Of a stretch of DNA of 64,000 bases, positions 1-33,426 are shown piece after piece (within the stretch, counting starts at the first letter, position 1; the number at the start of each line of letters is the position of its first letter). Source of the DNA: Actinostola sp. cb2023 (taxonomy: Eukaryota > Cnidaria > Anthozoa > Actiniaria > Actinostolidae); the NCBI GenBank assembly GCA_033675265.1, contig JAUJYZ010001180.1:262811-326810 (forward strand), written 5' to 3'. The position numbers and the translations under genes are program-made. The notes under the pieces are model-generated. The model did no database searches, had not been told where the DNA came from, and saw only the letters and a list, made by a program, of their open reading frames with translations.

Positions 1-21095
<21,095 letters not shown>

Positions 21096-21211
21096 CTGGA
21101 GAATGTAAGCAGAATTGAACAGGCCGGCGGCGTTAGTAATTCGGCCAGAATAATAATGATAAGAATAATAATACATCTTTATTCAGTACCAATAATATTA
21201 GTATTTACAAA

Positions 21212-21353
21212 TACAGTGCAATTTAGAAAAGCTTGAAAACTAAATAGTACTAAATAGCACTAATGAAACAATAGAAAACAATAGAAATAGCACTATTAAA
21301 TTTAGTACTATTTAAAATTAGTACTATTTCACACTTTTCTAAATTGCACTCTA
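21212..21353. mobile_element. MITE, TAGAGTGCAATTTAG family, copy 2
   Basis: Near-identical to 4940-5084; the left end reads TACAGTGCAA, one change from TAGAGTGCAA. It lies just upstream of the first gene B exon found. Confidence 0.8.
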
Positions 21354-21379
21354 GCAAGTGGTCAGAAGTAGCAGTAACC

Positions 21380-21580
21380 TAGATAAATATAGAGACGGTA
21401 CAGTTTGTGCCGTACTGTGACCGTATCGCGCTATCATCATGCCGTATCCAAGCATTCTGATTGCATGGTTGAGCGATGATTTTGCGCGCTGTGATTGGTT
21501 GAATACAATGTGTTCGATTCCGTACGTACCGTGACCGTAACTCAGTGCCGTAGGATTCCCACTCATACGAAAACGGCTCT
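21380..21580. mobile_element. MITE, TAGAGTCGTTTTCG family, diverged copy
   Basis: The right end GATTCCCACTCATACG, then AAAACGGCTCTA, matches the family; the interior shares GAGCGATGATTTTGC and GCTGTGATTGGTTGAAT with 58063-58200. Confidence 0.65.
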
Positions 21581-21584
21581 AACA

Positions 21585-22110
21585 AATTGCAGATGGTTTT
21601 TTCGTTGTCTGTACTCTTATTGACACACATTTGACGTCATAAAATGTTCAAAACTCAAGTAAAAACATGTGCAATTTCTTTTTTACAATAACAAAGTAAA
21701 AAAAAAACAGCCAAAAACAAGGAAAAAGTTTGAAAGAAAAACTGTTTCAAGCGCGCGCTGGCTCCGTGCGAGAGCGATTCGTCATACAGTGTGTCTGTAC
21801 TCTTATTGACAACGGCTGAGAGCCAATCAGATTGCAAGATTACGCTCTGTTATTGTAAAAAGCTATTATTATATTAATAATTATAATAAATAATAATTAT
21901 AATAAAAGTAATAACAATTGTAAAAATAATAGTAACAGTAATAATAATAAAATATCATGTTTACATTATTATGGTATTCTTACCGCTTGATTGGTCGATT
22001 AGACACAATAAAACCATCCAATGAATAATCACGTGACATCGAGAGCTCTTCATTTTGAGCTAATCTAAGAAGAAATTAAAAAAGGACAATAAAATGCCGC
22101 GAAACAGTGA
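21585..22110. other. Intergenic stretch upstream of gene B exons
   Basis: Contains a doubled TGTCTGTACTCTTATTGACA word (about 21603 and 21795), AT-rich TAATAATTATAA runs (21865-21950), and a weak splice-bounded open stretch at 22064-21984 whose phase does not fit gene B. The missing 5' exon(s) of gene B may lie here or further right. Confidence 0.4.
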
Positions 22111-22114
22111 TTTC

Positions 22115-22747
22115 AGACCACACGGCACCATTCTTGTACCCAGACCCTTCTCAACTTAGAAAGTTGCTCAAGCATGTTAAAAAAATATTTCATAAATTAA
22201 TATATCTCCATGCAGTTTGAAGCTATAGCTTTGATGTTTGGCCATAAAGTGACATTCGAGCCTTTGAATATTCTGAGCTTGATAATGTTGACTTTTCGTG
22301 GTCACGTGACCTTGAGGAAGAAAACTGACATTTAAAAATGCGCTCACGGTTTTTATACATTTCCAAAAACTTTTGCAGTAAAATCATGACACATAGCGTA
22401 CTTAATAAGATCCTGTTTGGATTGCATGACTTTCGCTTCTTGTTCTCGAGAAAAATGCAAATATTACCTTGGTCACGTGATCTGTTTTGTTGATTATTTC
22501 GTTTTCAAAAATTGATGGACATCCAATCCAAACGGAATCTTATCAAACACGTTATATGCAACAATTTTACATCAAACGATTTTAGAAATCTATAACAACC
22601 GTGAGCGCATTTTCACAATTTATGTTTTCCTTGGCCTTTAGATCACGTGACCACCAAATGTCAACAACATCAAGCTAAAAATATCAAAACACCTAAATGT
22701 CACTTTATGTCAAAACATTAACTTCATAGGTTTAAAACTTGATGGAG

Positions 22748-22808
<61 letters not shown>

Positions 22809-22890
22809 GATATCTGTAAACCTAAGATTGCTATAAAAAAACATGCCTTAGAGAAGGGTCTGGGTATGAGAATGACACAGCAATTTTTAA
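22115..22890. mobile_element. Imperfect foldback element with CCCAGACCCTTCTC arms
   Basis: The ends TACCCAGACCCTTCTC and GAGAAGGGTCTGGGTA are inverted, and paired GTGAGCGCATTTT, GGTCACGTGA and AAGTGACATT segments recur inside. A (TAA)n tract (about 22747-22808) sits in the right arm. No ORF. Confidence 0.75.
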
Positions 22891-22899
22891 GTCGTTAAA

Positions 22900-23605
22900 A
22901 AGGCGGGGGGGCACTGAATTTTACACCAATTTTTTATTTTTATATGAATCAGTTCTATACGAATATCTCGCGATCTGGACCTGCTCTAGAAAAGCGAGTA
23001 TCAGGAATACAAACAGACAGTTTTGTATAAAACTGATTTCATGCTGAATATAGCGATATAGTTGTAATTTGTCAAAGTCAATCAAGCAAGTTTGACACCA
23101 GGGGACATTGCTATTGACTCTGAGCTAGCAACAATAATAATAATTTAATAATAATAATATACATAGATTACTTCCATCGTCGAAGTATTGGCGAGTTGTT
23201 TATGTCACAACATAAACTTGATCTCTTTATTTTCAGTCAGTCAGTAGGTTATCTTCAGTTTTACATCGTATTTTCAAAGTACAAAAACTAATTACTGCAT
23301 AGTTGGCGGTCCCCGTTTTGTAGACGTCTAATAGTTCAGTTTTTTCTTTGTTACTTTAGTGACGAAATTCGAATGATTAACGTTAATTACTATGTTTGTA
23401 TTATTATATTTTATACTGAGTTAAACGCCAAAATTCTTGAACAAATATCGAAATCATTTAGCTGGCTTTCAGAAGGTAGCTTTTCTGCGTCCTGCTGTTT
23501 CATTTTCTTCTAATAATGGCAGGTTTCTAGAGTTTTTGCTAAATTTGGTTTTGTTTGTCTGTTTTTCTATAAATTAATCAAAGGAATTAAATAAAATTAT
23601 TCTCA
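22900..23605. other. Intergenic, nothing recognised
   Basis: AT-rich unique-looking DNA with a short TAA run near 23133-23160; no exon or repeat family identified. Confidence 0.4.
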
Positions 23606-23977
23606 TTGAGGGTTTATCATGTAATTTCAAAACTCATAGGACAAAAATATGATTATCATAGCTGGAAAGAGCTCGTTGAAATTAGTGAAAATGTGAAGTT
23701 TGGAAAAGATCGCTTCACAAATTGCGAAGATATGAATTTTCCAAAATCGAAATTTTGTATGAAAACCTTTGTTGGTAGGCAAGAGTTGCCTCCAAGCGTA
23801 AATTTCCAAACGTTTTCGCATATAAAATTTCGATTTTTGGAAAATTCATATCTTCGCAATTTGTGAAGCGATATTTTCCAAACTTCACATTTTTACTAAT
23901 TTCAACGAGCACTCTCCAGCTATGACTGAATTATTTTCTTGTCCTATGAGTTTTGAAATTACATGATAAACCCTCAT
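23606..23977. mobile_element. MITE, GAGGGTTTATCATGTAA family, copy 2
   Basis: The most complete copy: both ends GAGGGTTTATCATGTAATTT, arms of about 170 bp, inner loop at GTAGGCAAGAGTTGCCTCC. ATT flanks both ends. Confidence 0.88.
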
Positions 23978-24339
23978 TAGTCAGCCTTTTTATGAACACA
24001 TAATCAACTTTCAAGAACTCATTTTTCTCTATTATATTATTTAAAACAAATCTTCTTTGTAAGATTTTTAATATCGGATCTGTTCATGCATTTACTGTGT
24101 GAAAATATAACGGTCTAAAGACAACTCTTCATCTCTCGGCCGGCAAAGCCAATCAAGTGTTCTGATTCTCTGATTGGCTGGAAATTTCAATTCTCGATGC
24201 TGATAGGTTCGACTCGACGAATCGCTTTTCTCACGACATTATCGTTATATATGTAATATGCTGTATATAAGATGAAAAACAGACACTTTGTATTCATTGA
24301 GATAATGATATATGATATCGTAATAATAAAGGCATTCAG

Positions 24340-24525
24340 TCTAGTAGACCGAATCTAAACTGACCTGATACAATTTAGGCCTAGCAGTACGTTCAAACGC
24401 CGTACTTTCCAAGAGCCGTTCTTAATTAATTCAAAAGAAGCTGCCTCATAATGAGAACGGCTCATGAGTAGCACGACGTCTGAACTAGGCCTAAGACGGC
24501 TTGTAGACCGAATCTAAACATGTCG
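24340..24525. mobile_element. Small MITE with TTAGGCCTAG ends, flanked by direct repeats
   Basis: TTTAGGCCTAGCAGTACGTT and a complementary right arm (GAGAACGGCTCATGAG) pair over about 40 bp. GTAGACCGAATCTAAAC occurs just outside on both sides (24343 and 24503). Confidence 0.6.
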
Positions 24526-24529
24526 GCAA

Positions 24530-26165
24530 AATCGGCTCCGTACGTTGAAATTTCGCCGAAATTCCATAAAAACTATTTATAGTCTTTTGACTTCAAAGAA
24601 ATATGCCTTAATTTACCGGCCAATGTTAGAAATATAAAGTCAGTCTATATTGGAAACATTACAACAAGTCATAGCACGTGATAGTCGGCCGTAAAACGAA
24701 AACCTTTCAACTCAGTTATCACCAATGATATAAGTATTGCTCGAAGAGTCAAATATCCATCAATTAACTTAGTATTTGGGATCAATTTTTATTTATTCTA
24801 GGTCATCTTAAAGTGTATATGACACGAATTTTTTTATTTTGAAAATCGACTACATATAGAACTTATGGGCTCCTGACCGGGTTGTATATCATTAATTGTA
24901 AATTACTCAAATTTCTTCAGTTTAACAGTCGGGAATCGATTGATTAAATGAATGATCAGTTTTCCTAATCTTTGTAGGATGAATGGTGTTAAATTTTATG
25001 TTTACAACATTAACAAAGCAAAACCATAATCACTTTATATTCAGATTGGATATTTCTCTTCTAAATCAAATAAAAGCTTCGATAAAACCACAAAGAAAAA
25101 ACAATGATATTGGCATGTTTAGGACCTTATATTCCGTGTAAGTGATACTATGAACACGCCTACTGTGCCCGTATTGTTTAATAGCACCGTTACAGCCAGC
25201 CCCTGGGCAACACCCACGAACTACATGCATGCTCGATAAAAAAGGATTTTGTATTTTTATTGTAGTATTTTGAAAATATGAAGCAGATACTTTGACTGCC
25301 GATAGATAATTGTTGTTAGAACTTCAGCAAGCTCATAACCAGCTTGCGTGATTTCGGATATCATCCAGTCACCTTACACGGATCACGGCACACGGCACAG
25401 TTATGAAACGAGAGAGAACAAGCTCAAACACGCATTTACAGTACAATGCATTTACACGCATTTACAGCTTCATCCATCGGAAAGAGTACTTAAAAATACA
25501 CAAAATTGGAAAGTTGGGTTGCTATAGACCTGATATTCAAGAAGTTACTACGGATCAAAAACAGAGAGTTTTGTATGTGTTTATCAACCGAGGCCTTTAG
25601 AGCCTCGTTTTCATGTTTTTTCACACTATAAAGTACTCATAACTTCGCAGGAATTTAATATTTCACCTTCAAACTCATAGACTAACTTTCTTGGAGCATT
25701 TGCTATCATGTTGAACCATTTTGCTACTTAAAACATAAATGCTCAACTATTATGCTAATATTTTTTAGCAGCGGCCATTTTTGCATAGGGTAAATATACA
25801 ATGCATTTCGGTCTTGGAATGCACTATTCGGTATTCACAAGACAACGGTTTTTTGAAATGCTGTATACATATACAGAGATAATACTGATATTATAAAATG
25901 TTGAGATTTCAAGAGTCTTCATTTTCGCGAGATCGCGACACTAGATGCCAGTTTATAGAATACTCCGTCACAGTATTTCCATAACAATAGAACCTATTGA
26001 ATTATTCGTCGTTCTCACAGAGTGCCGCTACAAGAGCTTGATACACTAGTTACGGGTCGGGGTTTTCTAAAATTGCTCCGATATTTTTGTGCAAACTGCA
26101 AACTACAGCTGGTGGAACTGATCCAGAAGTTTTCTGATTCATTCAAAACACAAAGAAAGTTAACC
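24530..26165. other. Intergenic, nothing recognised
   Basis: About 1.6 kb without repeat family, RNA gene or convincing exon. Short ORFs (for example 25403-25600) lack recognisable domains. Confidence 0.4.
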
Positions 26166-26170
26166 AGATT

Positions 26171-26327
26171 TATGCCCCGGTTGCACGAAAGATGTGTGGT
26201 TAGCGCTATCGATCTACCGGATAAGTCGTATCCAACGGATAAAATGAATTGGATAACTGCATCATTTTTATCCGGTCGATAGGACTTATCCGGCGCATAG
26301 TAACCATCTTTCGTGCAACTGGGGTCT
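26171..26327. mobile_element. MITE, CCCCGGTTGCACGAAAG ends
   Basis: CCCCGGTTGCACGAAAGATG and CATCTTTCGTGCAACTGGGG are inverted; paired TATCGATCTACCGGATAAG-type arms form a compact hairpin of about 155 bp. Confidence 0.85.
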
Positions 26328-26329
26328 CA

Positions 26330-28050
26330 GCAGACGTTGAGTAATACATGTCGTCATAATCAGTCATGGCTGCCTGATATTTTCGTATGCTTTTGTCGCA
26401 CTTGAGGTTCTGAAAAGTTTGAATTATCGAGTTTACTTCGGTGTATAAGAATCTCGGAACATCACAATATTGACGAGTTTTGGCGTAACTGATTTTTCTC
26501 TCCATGCACTACGTGTATATTTTCAAATCACTTTGTTCTATTAGTTCTAAACCCTCTAGATTAGTTGGTGGATCGATGAATCCACTGATCGATGAATCGT
26601 TGGTTATTTACAGTGTTTAAGAACGCCAACTGGCCAAATTAACATATCCACATCAGTCTATAGCTACCTGACTTTTTTACACTGCATTATTTTATTTTCA
26701 TGGGACATGTGTTTTCAACATACAGTACTAGTCTACCATGCATGTTTCAATGTATTCATGGATTTGAAAATGTCATATTTTTGATATATATCTTGAATCA
26801 AAAGCTAAACGAGCTAAAACATTCCGCAAAACGAAACCAAAAACTCCATGCACATAGTAATAGATAAGATAAGTTTGCCTTTCAGGTTGACATATGCAAC
26901 TGAATAGCTATCTTGAAGATCAAGAAATAGTTGCTGAGCAATTCAGACATAACAGTAATAAATATAAAACTCACTGCCGATATGATACTATACAGATACA
27001 TATTTCGCACAATTGTCGAGCAAATGCCGTGCAACTGATTGTCCTCTACTTGGACAAGCATTTTATTCGACAGTTCTTGTCCTCTGAAGAATGACATTTT
27101 CAGACGAATTTTACCGTGAAATGCTTTCGCGCGTTGAAACTAAGATTCGAAAGCGTCGGGACCCGCCAAGTCGGGTGATAATAATTAAAGTTAGTGCAGA
27201 GTCTGAGAAAAGTAACAAAATTAAACAATAATGTTGAAGTGTTAAAGCTCATTTGTAGCTATATCTTACCTTCGCAGCACTAAAAGGACAGGAATGACGA
27301 TGTGGTAAAACTGTACCTTCTGTACATGCCTCGCAGCTGGGAGGCTAGCTATGTCAGCATTCTTGCGATCCAATGTCAAACAAGTTCAATACAAAACTTT
27401 CTCAGACGTCAAAACACGACATGCTCCTCAAGTCCTCAGTCATCCATGATTCTTAATTATAACGACCAACCCCTGGGGCATCATATAGGTGATTGTACAC
27501 GCATAATAATAATAATAATAATAATCACAGTATGAGAGCATAATACTATTGCCTCTATGCTCTTACAAGTAAACTAGCAACACTAATAATAAATAATAAA
27601 ATAAAGATCCAATATTATAAACTATAAAATTATTAATATAAGAAATGTTCATTTAGTGTTCGGTGTTTGTGAACTACTATAACTAAGGAAATATTTCTTA
27701 AAAAGATAATACTTTAACTGTAGACATTTATTACATGTATACTAGCTGCTGTTATGGAACACTGCATTTTTTTTCAATCGTCATATACAGGGCCGTACAC
27801 AGCACAGAGGCAGGGGCAGGGGGGGAGGGGGGGGGGTTGGCAGTTGCCTCCCCTCCCCTCCCTAGCAGGGCGAAAAAGATACCAAAGCGTATTGAGAACT
27901 GTACTATTTTTACTTATTTTTTGCGGGTTTTTTTTTTTTTTAGGGCATGTTTTTACAGCGAAACAAGTATTTATCATTCTTTTTGCATTTTTACGAACAT
28001 TTGAAGATCTCTAATGCTTATAAATTATCGTAGCGGCAAAATAAAAATTC
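26330..28050. other. Intergenic; weak exon-like stretch and G-rich patch
   Basis: Mostly unrecognised. A splice-bounded stretch at 27336-27270 (minus) would read CEACTEGTVLPHRHSCPFSA, reminiscent of Cys-rich modules, but it stands alone. A G-run/C-run inverted patch lies at 27800-27870, and a short TAA run at 27504. Confidence 0.3.
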
Positions 28051-28079
28051 TTAGCTTCAAATTGGTCACGAACTTTCAA

Positions 28080-28246
28080 TTTTAGTCTGTGATAGGGTAT
28101 TGATTTTCAAGCTTAGCTCTGGGATAGGGTATTGATTTTCAAGCTTAGGTCTGGGATAGGGTACGGAAAATTTCCGTTTTAAGTCTGGGATAGGGTAAGG
28201 TTTTTGGGATCATGGCGGCACACCCCTATCCAAAAAATGGCCGAGT

Positions 28247-28278
<32 letters not shown>
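28080..28278. repeat. Short tandem repeat and poly-C tract
   Basis: Three to four diverged copies of a ~48-bp unit (GTCTGGGATAGGGTA), followed by about 29 consecutive C (28249-28277). The C tract abuts the truncated end of the next MITE. Confidence 0.8.
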
Positions 28279-28279
<1 letters not shown>

Positions 28280-28282
28280 AAT

Positions 28283-28526
28283 AGTTTCAAAACTCATAGG
28301 ACAAAAAAATGATTATCAGAGCTGGAGAGTGCTCTTTGAAATTAGTAAAAATGTGAAGTTTGGAAAAGATCGCTTCACTGACAAATTGCGAAGATATGAA
28401 TTTTCAAAAATCCCAATTTTATCTTTTCCAAACTTCACATTTTTACTAATTTCAACGAGCTCTTTCCAGCTATGATAATCATATTTTTGTCCTATGAGTT
28501 TTGAAATTATATGATAAACCCTCATT
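28283..28526. mobile_element. MITE, GAGGGTTTATCATGTAA family, copy 3 (truncated)
   Basis: The right end is intact (ATATGATAAACCCTC); the left end lacks GAGGGTTTATCATGTAA and starts at AGTTTCAAAACTCATAGG beside the poly-C run. The central loop is shortened. Confidence 0.82.
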
Positions 28527-28883
28527 GCGTGAACTTGATTCGCTTTCAAATATTACACATGACCAGGAAAAGCTTGTTCTCGCTGTCTTGGTAAAACATT
28601 TTGTATAAACAGCTACAATAAATAAAGTTTTGGTAATTCTTCTATGCCATGCATGTGTACCCAAGTGTATTAAGAAATTTAATATTTGGTATGATAGATG
28701 TAGACTTTACGAAGGACTTGAGAAACTACATTGCTATATTATGTGGAAGTCACTCGAATAACTGGCAATGCTGAGCAGCAAAGTAATTGTGTATTTTGTG
28801 GTTAGCACAGCTATAATCGGCTACAACTGGCAGCAGCGCGCGGTACAATTACAATACCTTATTCGTACTTAATTTCGCTCGTA

Positions 28884-30095
28884 CAGTATGTGGTTCTAAT
28901 TGTGAACACTTTTCAGTAAAAGTGGCGTTTTTATATCGTAAAAATATCGACAAAAAATATTTTACCCGAGCAAATATTGATTTATTTTCAATCATTCAAT
29001 GTTATTTTGGGCTTCCTGACATTTATTCCGCGCAAAATTTCAACTTTGATTCAAGGTAAGCTGACGATTGTTGTTTACAAATTCGAATTTTAAGCGCGCC
29101 TTTAGATTCTCAGTGCATGCATGGCAAAGTTCGCATATTTTCTTTCTAAAACGCAAAGTTTGGAGTTTGTTTTTATATGAGCTAAAAGGTAAATAATAAC
29201 ACTTTTCTTTACAAAATAATATTTAGAAAAGTGTTGAAAATGAACGAGCAGCGTCGGAATGAAAAATTGTGCGTGTTTTTGCGATGTGCATCTAATTGTA
29301 AACACGCATATGCTCACGCACAACCTGGCACTTCATAACATATGTAGTTCTTGAGATATAGAGTAAAATTGCCGCTAATGTACCTGCACTGGTACAATAG
29401 CAAATATTGAGAAGGAAATATGTATAAGAAGTCCGCGTTTGTGATACAAATTTGCGCCATTGCGTTGAGTTCGCAATTATACGAGCGTGATGAACGGCAT
29501 GCATCAATGAACATGCTGAACACTTCAGTAATTTAGCGTTGCCGTCCCGGGTTGCCGTCCCGGGTTGCCGTCTGACTTCACGTCGTTTTATCATTATTCT
29601 ATCATTCGTATCGAAATAACACGAGCATAAATATTGTTTTAAGACAACTTGGATTAACTTGTACATCGAATTGCAAGCCTAGAAATCAATAATAATACAC
29701 AATATCAAGCCATTAAAAAGCAAGCCAAAAGTGTTCACAATAGCTGATATCGAAGTTACACTCCAATGACTCTGAACAACGGTTTCAAGTCGAGGCTATC
29801 GGGTCAGAACAAAAACTTAACCCGATATCCTCGACTTGAAACCTTTGTTCAGAGTCATTGGAGTGTAACTTCGATATCAGCTATTACAAACATCTGTTCA
29901 CAATTAGAACTACAACGGACATGATATAATAAAATATATTTAGAAAAGTTCAATAATAATTACAACGAAACTTAATCACATGTTAGCTGAAGTGTAGAGC
30001 TAATTTATAGTAAAGGTTCAGGATAATCGTACCATATGTTGACGAGAAATATCCGATTAAGTGCAAAAAGTGTTCACAATTAGAACCACATACTG
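28884..30095. mobile_element. 1.2-kb TIR element, CAGTATGTGGTTCTAATTG ends
   Basis: Inverted ends of about 30 bp (CAGTATGTGGTTCTAATTGT followed by GAACACTTTT) at 28884 and 30095. A near-perfect hairpin (about 29735-29885; GACTCTGAACAA arms, GTTACACTCCAATGACTC) lies near the right end, and GTTGCCGTCCCGG is tripled at about 29540. No target duplication or transposase is apparent. Confidence 0.75.
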
Positions 30096-30484
30096 TCTGA
30101 CGGACAATTTCGCGATTTTGTTAAGACAGCTTTTCGCGAGGCTTTATTTTCGCGATTTCGATAAGAGAAAATGAAAATGAGCATTAAATTTCGCGAAAGC
30201 GGTGTCAACAACATTTTTTTTTTCTAAAAAAAAAAAAACGTATTTCGATGCAAACAAACAGGAACAAGATGACAGTCAACTAGACTAACTAGACGTTATT
30301 AGCTTGTAGCTAAAACAGACAAAAACGTTTACGCTATACGGTTGCTCAGTTGCAAATGGTAGTATTATGTTGTTGAATAAGTCGTTTAAAAACCAATTTC
30401 ATATTTCCATGGCCTCAAACGTATTCATTGATTTACATACATTGTTTTATGGATAGTTCAGTACTTTTATCAGCTATACTTCCA

Positions 30485-30582
30485 TCATCATCATCATCAT
30501 CATAATAATCATAATAATATTAATAATATTAATAATAATACAAATAATAATACAAATAATAATAATAATAATAATAATAATA

Positions 30583-30614
<32 letters not shown>

Positions 30615-30615
30615 C
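30485..30615. repeat. (ATC)n and (TAA)n/(TTA)n microsatellite
   Basis: An ATC run, then TAA repeats that switch to their complement TTA at about 30583, making a self-complementary tract just left of the large transposon. Confidence 0.9.
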
Positions 30616-30744
30616 AAAAAAAAAAACATGACAAAAACCGATGTTTCGGAGTCATCATGTTTTTGTCATATATTTTTGCCTGTTGAAGCACAGGCAGCCC
30701 AACCATTGCTTTTGAGGCTACTAAATAATTTAATTTTTTTTTTT

Positions 30745-30840
30745 TTTGATGGGCTTCCTGTGGTGAGCGCGCGCGTATTTATATATTGGGTTCCCTGTGC
30801 TGAGTAATGTCCTATGTTGGGCTTCCTGTGTGCCTCTTGC
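30745..30840. promoter_or_regulatory. Subterminal repeats, left end of the transposon
   Basis: TGGGCTTCCTGTGG (30750), TTGGGTTCCCTGTG (30787) and TTGGGCTTCCTGTG (30819) are inverted relative to the terminal CACAGGCAGCCCAA. Such arrays bind transposase in other DNA transposons; binding here is inference. Confidence 0.65.
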
Positions 30841-31153
30841 GGGATGCGCCCGCAGCAAATGTGTATATTGTAACAAGGTATGAAACTAGGTCACGTGACA
30901 AATACGTTTTTTGACCCTAATTTTGTCAATGTGATGTGAAAAATTCAATTTTTCTTCGAATAACTAAACTTTACCGTATTCTCGAAACACTTTGTATGTG
31001 TCAGTCGTCTAACTTCAACGTATGCTGAGAAACTAATTTTTGAAATTTTGAGCGTCATGGACCGATGTGCGGCTCAAGTACATGGTGCACTTTTCCGTGA
31101 AGTAGTCGGGATTTTGCCTTCGAGAGGAAATCGGCCAGCGCTCGGTATCTAAA

Positions 31154-31215
31154 CATGACGTCTTGTTACGTCAGGTTACGTCAGGTCACGTCATTACTGT
31201 ATACGCCATTTTGGT
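31154..31215 (+). promoter_or_regulatory. CRE-like promoter of the helicase gene
   Basis: Four ACGTCA/GACGTC words in 45 bp (ATGACGTC, TTACGTCA, TTACGTCA, TCACGTCA), then ACGCCATTTTGG, 80-140 bp before the ATG. These are CREB/ATF-type and YY1-like consensus words. A matching set precedes the other gene of the element. Confidence 0.5.
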
Positions 31216-31296
31216 TTATGTCACAAGCTAGTAAATACATATACTGTTGAAAGTGTATTATTAAACAAGCCTCATAATTCATCAAAACAATCAAAA

Positions 31297-32549
31297 ATGA
31301 CCGAAATAGTTTTAAATGCAGAGCAAAGGAGAGTCTTGGATCGAGTAATGTGTGGCCACAACTTATTTATCAGTGGCAAAGCCGGTACAGGTAAGACATT
31401 CATCGTCAAACACATTGTCAAGTTGATGGAGAAGACGAAGGCCATTGTTGTCACTTGTACAACTGGTATGGCTTGTACGCTTTACGAGAACGCTAAGACG
31501 TTACATTCATTTGCTGGGCTTCGAAATGGACGAAGGAACATTGATGCGTTGGTCTCGTCGGTCATGAACAACACCGAGTGTTTGCAAAGATGGCGTTCAA
31601 CTGAGATATTGATAATCGACGAGATATCTCAGTGTAGCATGAAGACCTGGGAGACCATTCACACGTTAGCCCAGAAAACAAGGAGAAATAATCTCGTATT
31701 TGGAGGTATGCAGGTAATTGGGGTTGGGGATTTTTATCAGTTACCTCCAGTGAAGAACGACATTGACGAAGCGAAATATTGCTTTGAAAGTGAAGTGTGG
31801 AAGGAAGTTTTCCCTCACACTGTGCTTTTGCAAAACGTTTATCGACAAGATGAGACTGAAAGAGAATTTCTGAATGTACTTGGAGAACTGGCTAGTGGTG
31901 AATGTTCTCTAGAGACACTACATTTCATTAATAATCAACTGGCAAGGAAAATATTAGATGCCAAAGATTTTGGACTGACATTTGTTCCACATATTTTTTG
32001 TAATAATTTTGATGCGAATTATTACAACATGGAGGAGCTACAGAAGCTGCCAGGGGAGATGAAAATATATCAGGCAACAGATACGTGCTGTGAATCAGTA
32101 TTGAAAAAGGTAACCGTGGCAGAGAAATCGCTTGCACTAAAGGAAGGAGCAGAAGTGATGCTCCTGTACAACATCTCTTCAAAGCTCACTAATGGGACCA
32201 GGGGAAGAATTGTGTCTTTGTGTGATGATGCTCCAATTGTAAACTTCTATGAAGTTGGAATTCATTACAAAGTATCAAAAGTTACGTGGTTTGCCAACAA
32301 ACCGGGTAGTGTTGACACCATATTATTGGCCAAAGAACCCAATACCCTTTGAAACTGGCATGGGGTATTACAGTGCACAAGAGTCAGGGTCAAACTTTGA
32401 AAGCATGCTGTGTTCACTCTGGAAAAGAGTTTGTTCCTGGACAGCTTTATGTTGCTTGCTCTCGCGTATCTTCAGTGAAAGGATTGTCAATTGTCAACTT
32501 CAATGAAAGGAAGTTAATCTTTGCAAAATTGCACGACCGCGTAGTATGA
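31297..32549 (+). CDS. PIF1-family DNA helicase (transposon gene, frameshift near 32340)
   Basis: Superfamily 1B 5'-3' helicase. Motifs in order: SGKAGTGKTF (Walker A, residues 27-34), TTGMA (Ia), IIDEIS (Walker B, 108-109), GVGDFYQLPP (III, 144-151), NVYRQ (IV), then KEGAEVMLLYN with TNGTRG (V). The first frame stops at 32352; the next motif, WGITVHKSQGQT, and YVACSRV (VI) continue in another frame to 32549, so one indel near 32335-32348 separates the last fifth. No HUH (Rep) domain precedes it, unlike Helitron proteins. It may unwind transposon DNA during replication or excision. The ATG follows a promoter-like block and is in good position. As it stands it is probably inactive, unless this is a sequencing error. 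Confidence 0.88.
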
Positions 32550-32680
32550 TTTCAGACCAAAATTGCACGACACGAAGAAATTGAAGAAGAAATTGAAAAC
32601 ATAATGAATCATGTGACTTTGTTGTAGTCTTCATCTGGACAACCGTTTTGAGGATTAATGTATCTCTTTTTCTATTTCAG

Positions 32681-33012
32681 AAAAAAAACAGAACATGCTA
32701 CACATGTAGGGGCTGGGGGCATCTTGCAAGAATTTCCCCACTCGGTCCCCAGCTCCGCCACCAATGGCCAGCAAGGAATTGTTTGCCATAACTGTAATGG
32801 GAGAGGGTACATCAAAAGGATGTGCCCTTCTCCCAGGAAACACAACAACGAAGATATAGGTATATTACAAAGCTAATATTTTTATTGTGATGTATGGATG
32901 CAATAAATTAAAATATTTGCCAATTAACAGGTTTTTATTTTTATTTTCAGCTGCTGATTTCATAAACAATTTACGGGGAAGTGGGGGGAATTATATTAGT
33001 ATTCAGTTTTAA
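32681..33012 (+). pseudogene. Zinc-knuckle tail of the helicase gene (decayed)
   Basis: After acceptor TTCTATTTCAG, one frame reads CYTCRGWGHLARIS, a CCHC knuckle with its last Cys replaced by Ser. Another frame reads CHNCNGRGYIKRMCPSPR, a second knuckle with Tyr for His. A frameshift lies between. A donor (ATAG/GTATAT, 32859) and acceptor (TTATTTTCAG, 32950) lead to a last exon ending GNYISIQF stop (33012). It was probably the C-terminal nucleic-acid-binding part of the helicase protein. Confidence 0.6.
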
Positions 33013-33104
33013 TATATTTGTTTTCTTTCACTAATACGAAAAGTACTAAAATGGAGTACAAACACTAAAAGCATGCAATGATTTAAACTGAATAGAAGAC
33101 AATA

Positions 33105-33209
33105 CAGAGTGATGGCACTTAACCCGTGATACAGATATTAGCCAAGTAGATATTAGTTACATTTACTAACTATTAGATTTTGTTTCACGGGTTAAGTGCC
33201 ATCACTCTA
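33105..33209. mobile_element. 105-bp MITE, AGAGTGATGGCACTTAAC ends
   Basis: AGAGTGATGGCACTTAACCC and complement, both with CCCGTGA inside, surround an AT-rich core. It shares AGAGTG...AACCCGTGA with the MITEs at 58770-59041. It sits in the 3' region between the two transposon genes. Confidence 0.8.
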
Positions 33210-33426
33210 ATCAGCATACAGCGATTCCAATAAATCTGGGCCCTACTAATTAGCCGTCAGTGTTTATTAGATGTAAAGGAACAAAAGAAAACAAAAGAGT
33301 GAGTGTCTAATTGTGTGTATTGGTATAGTTAGTAATGCCCGGGTATGTAATTGGAATCATTCTAATTTAGCACTAGTGCTACATTCTATTTACGTTGCAC
33401 ACTTTTAGTGTTTGTAAGCTTTAGCT

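Noticed and set aside
21984..22064. Possible exon (LAQNEELSMSRDYSLDGFIV) with AG and GTAAGA borders, minus strand
   Set aside because: Phase 2 exit does not fit the phase-1 acceptor of the next gene B exon, no domain similarity, and it adjoins repeats.
27270..27336. Possible 22-residue Cys-containing exon, minus strand
   Set aside because: Isolated, no compatible neighbours by phase, too short to support a domain.
29292..29666. 124-aa minus-strand ORF inside the 1.2-kb TIR element
   Set aside because: No recognisable motif, unusual composition, and the element is otherwise non-coding; considered chance.
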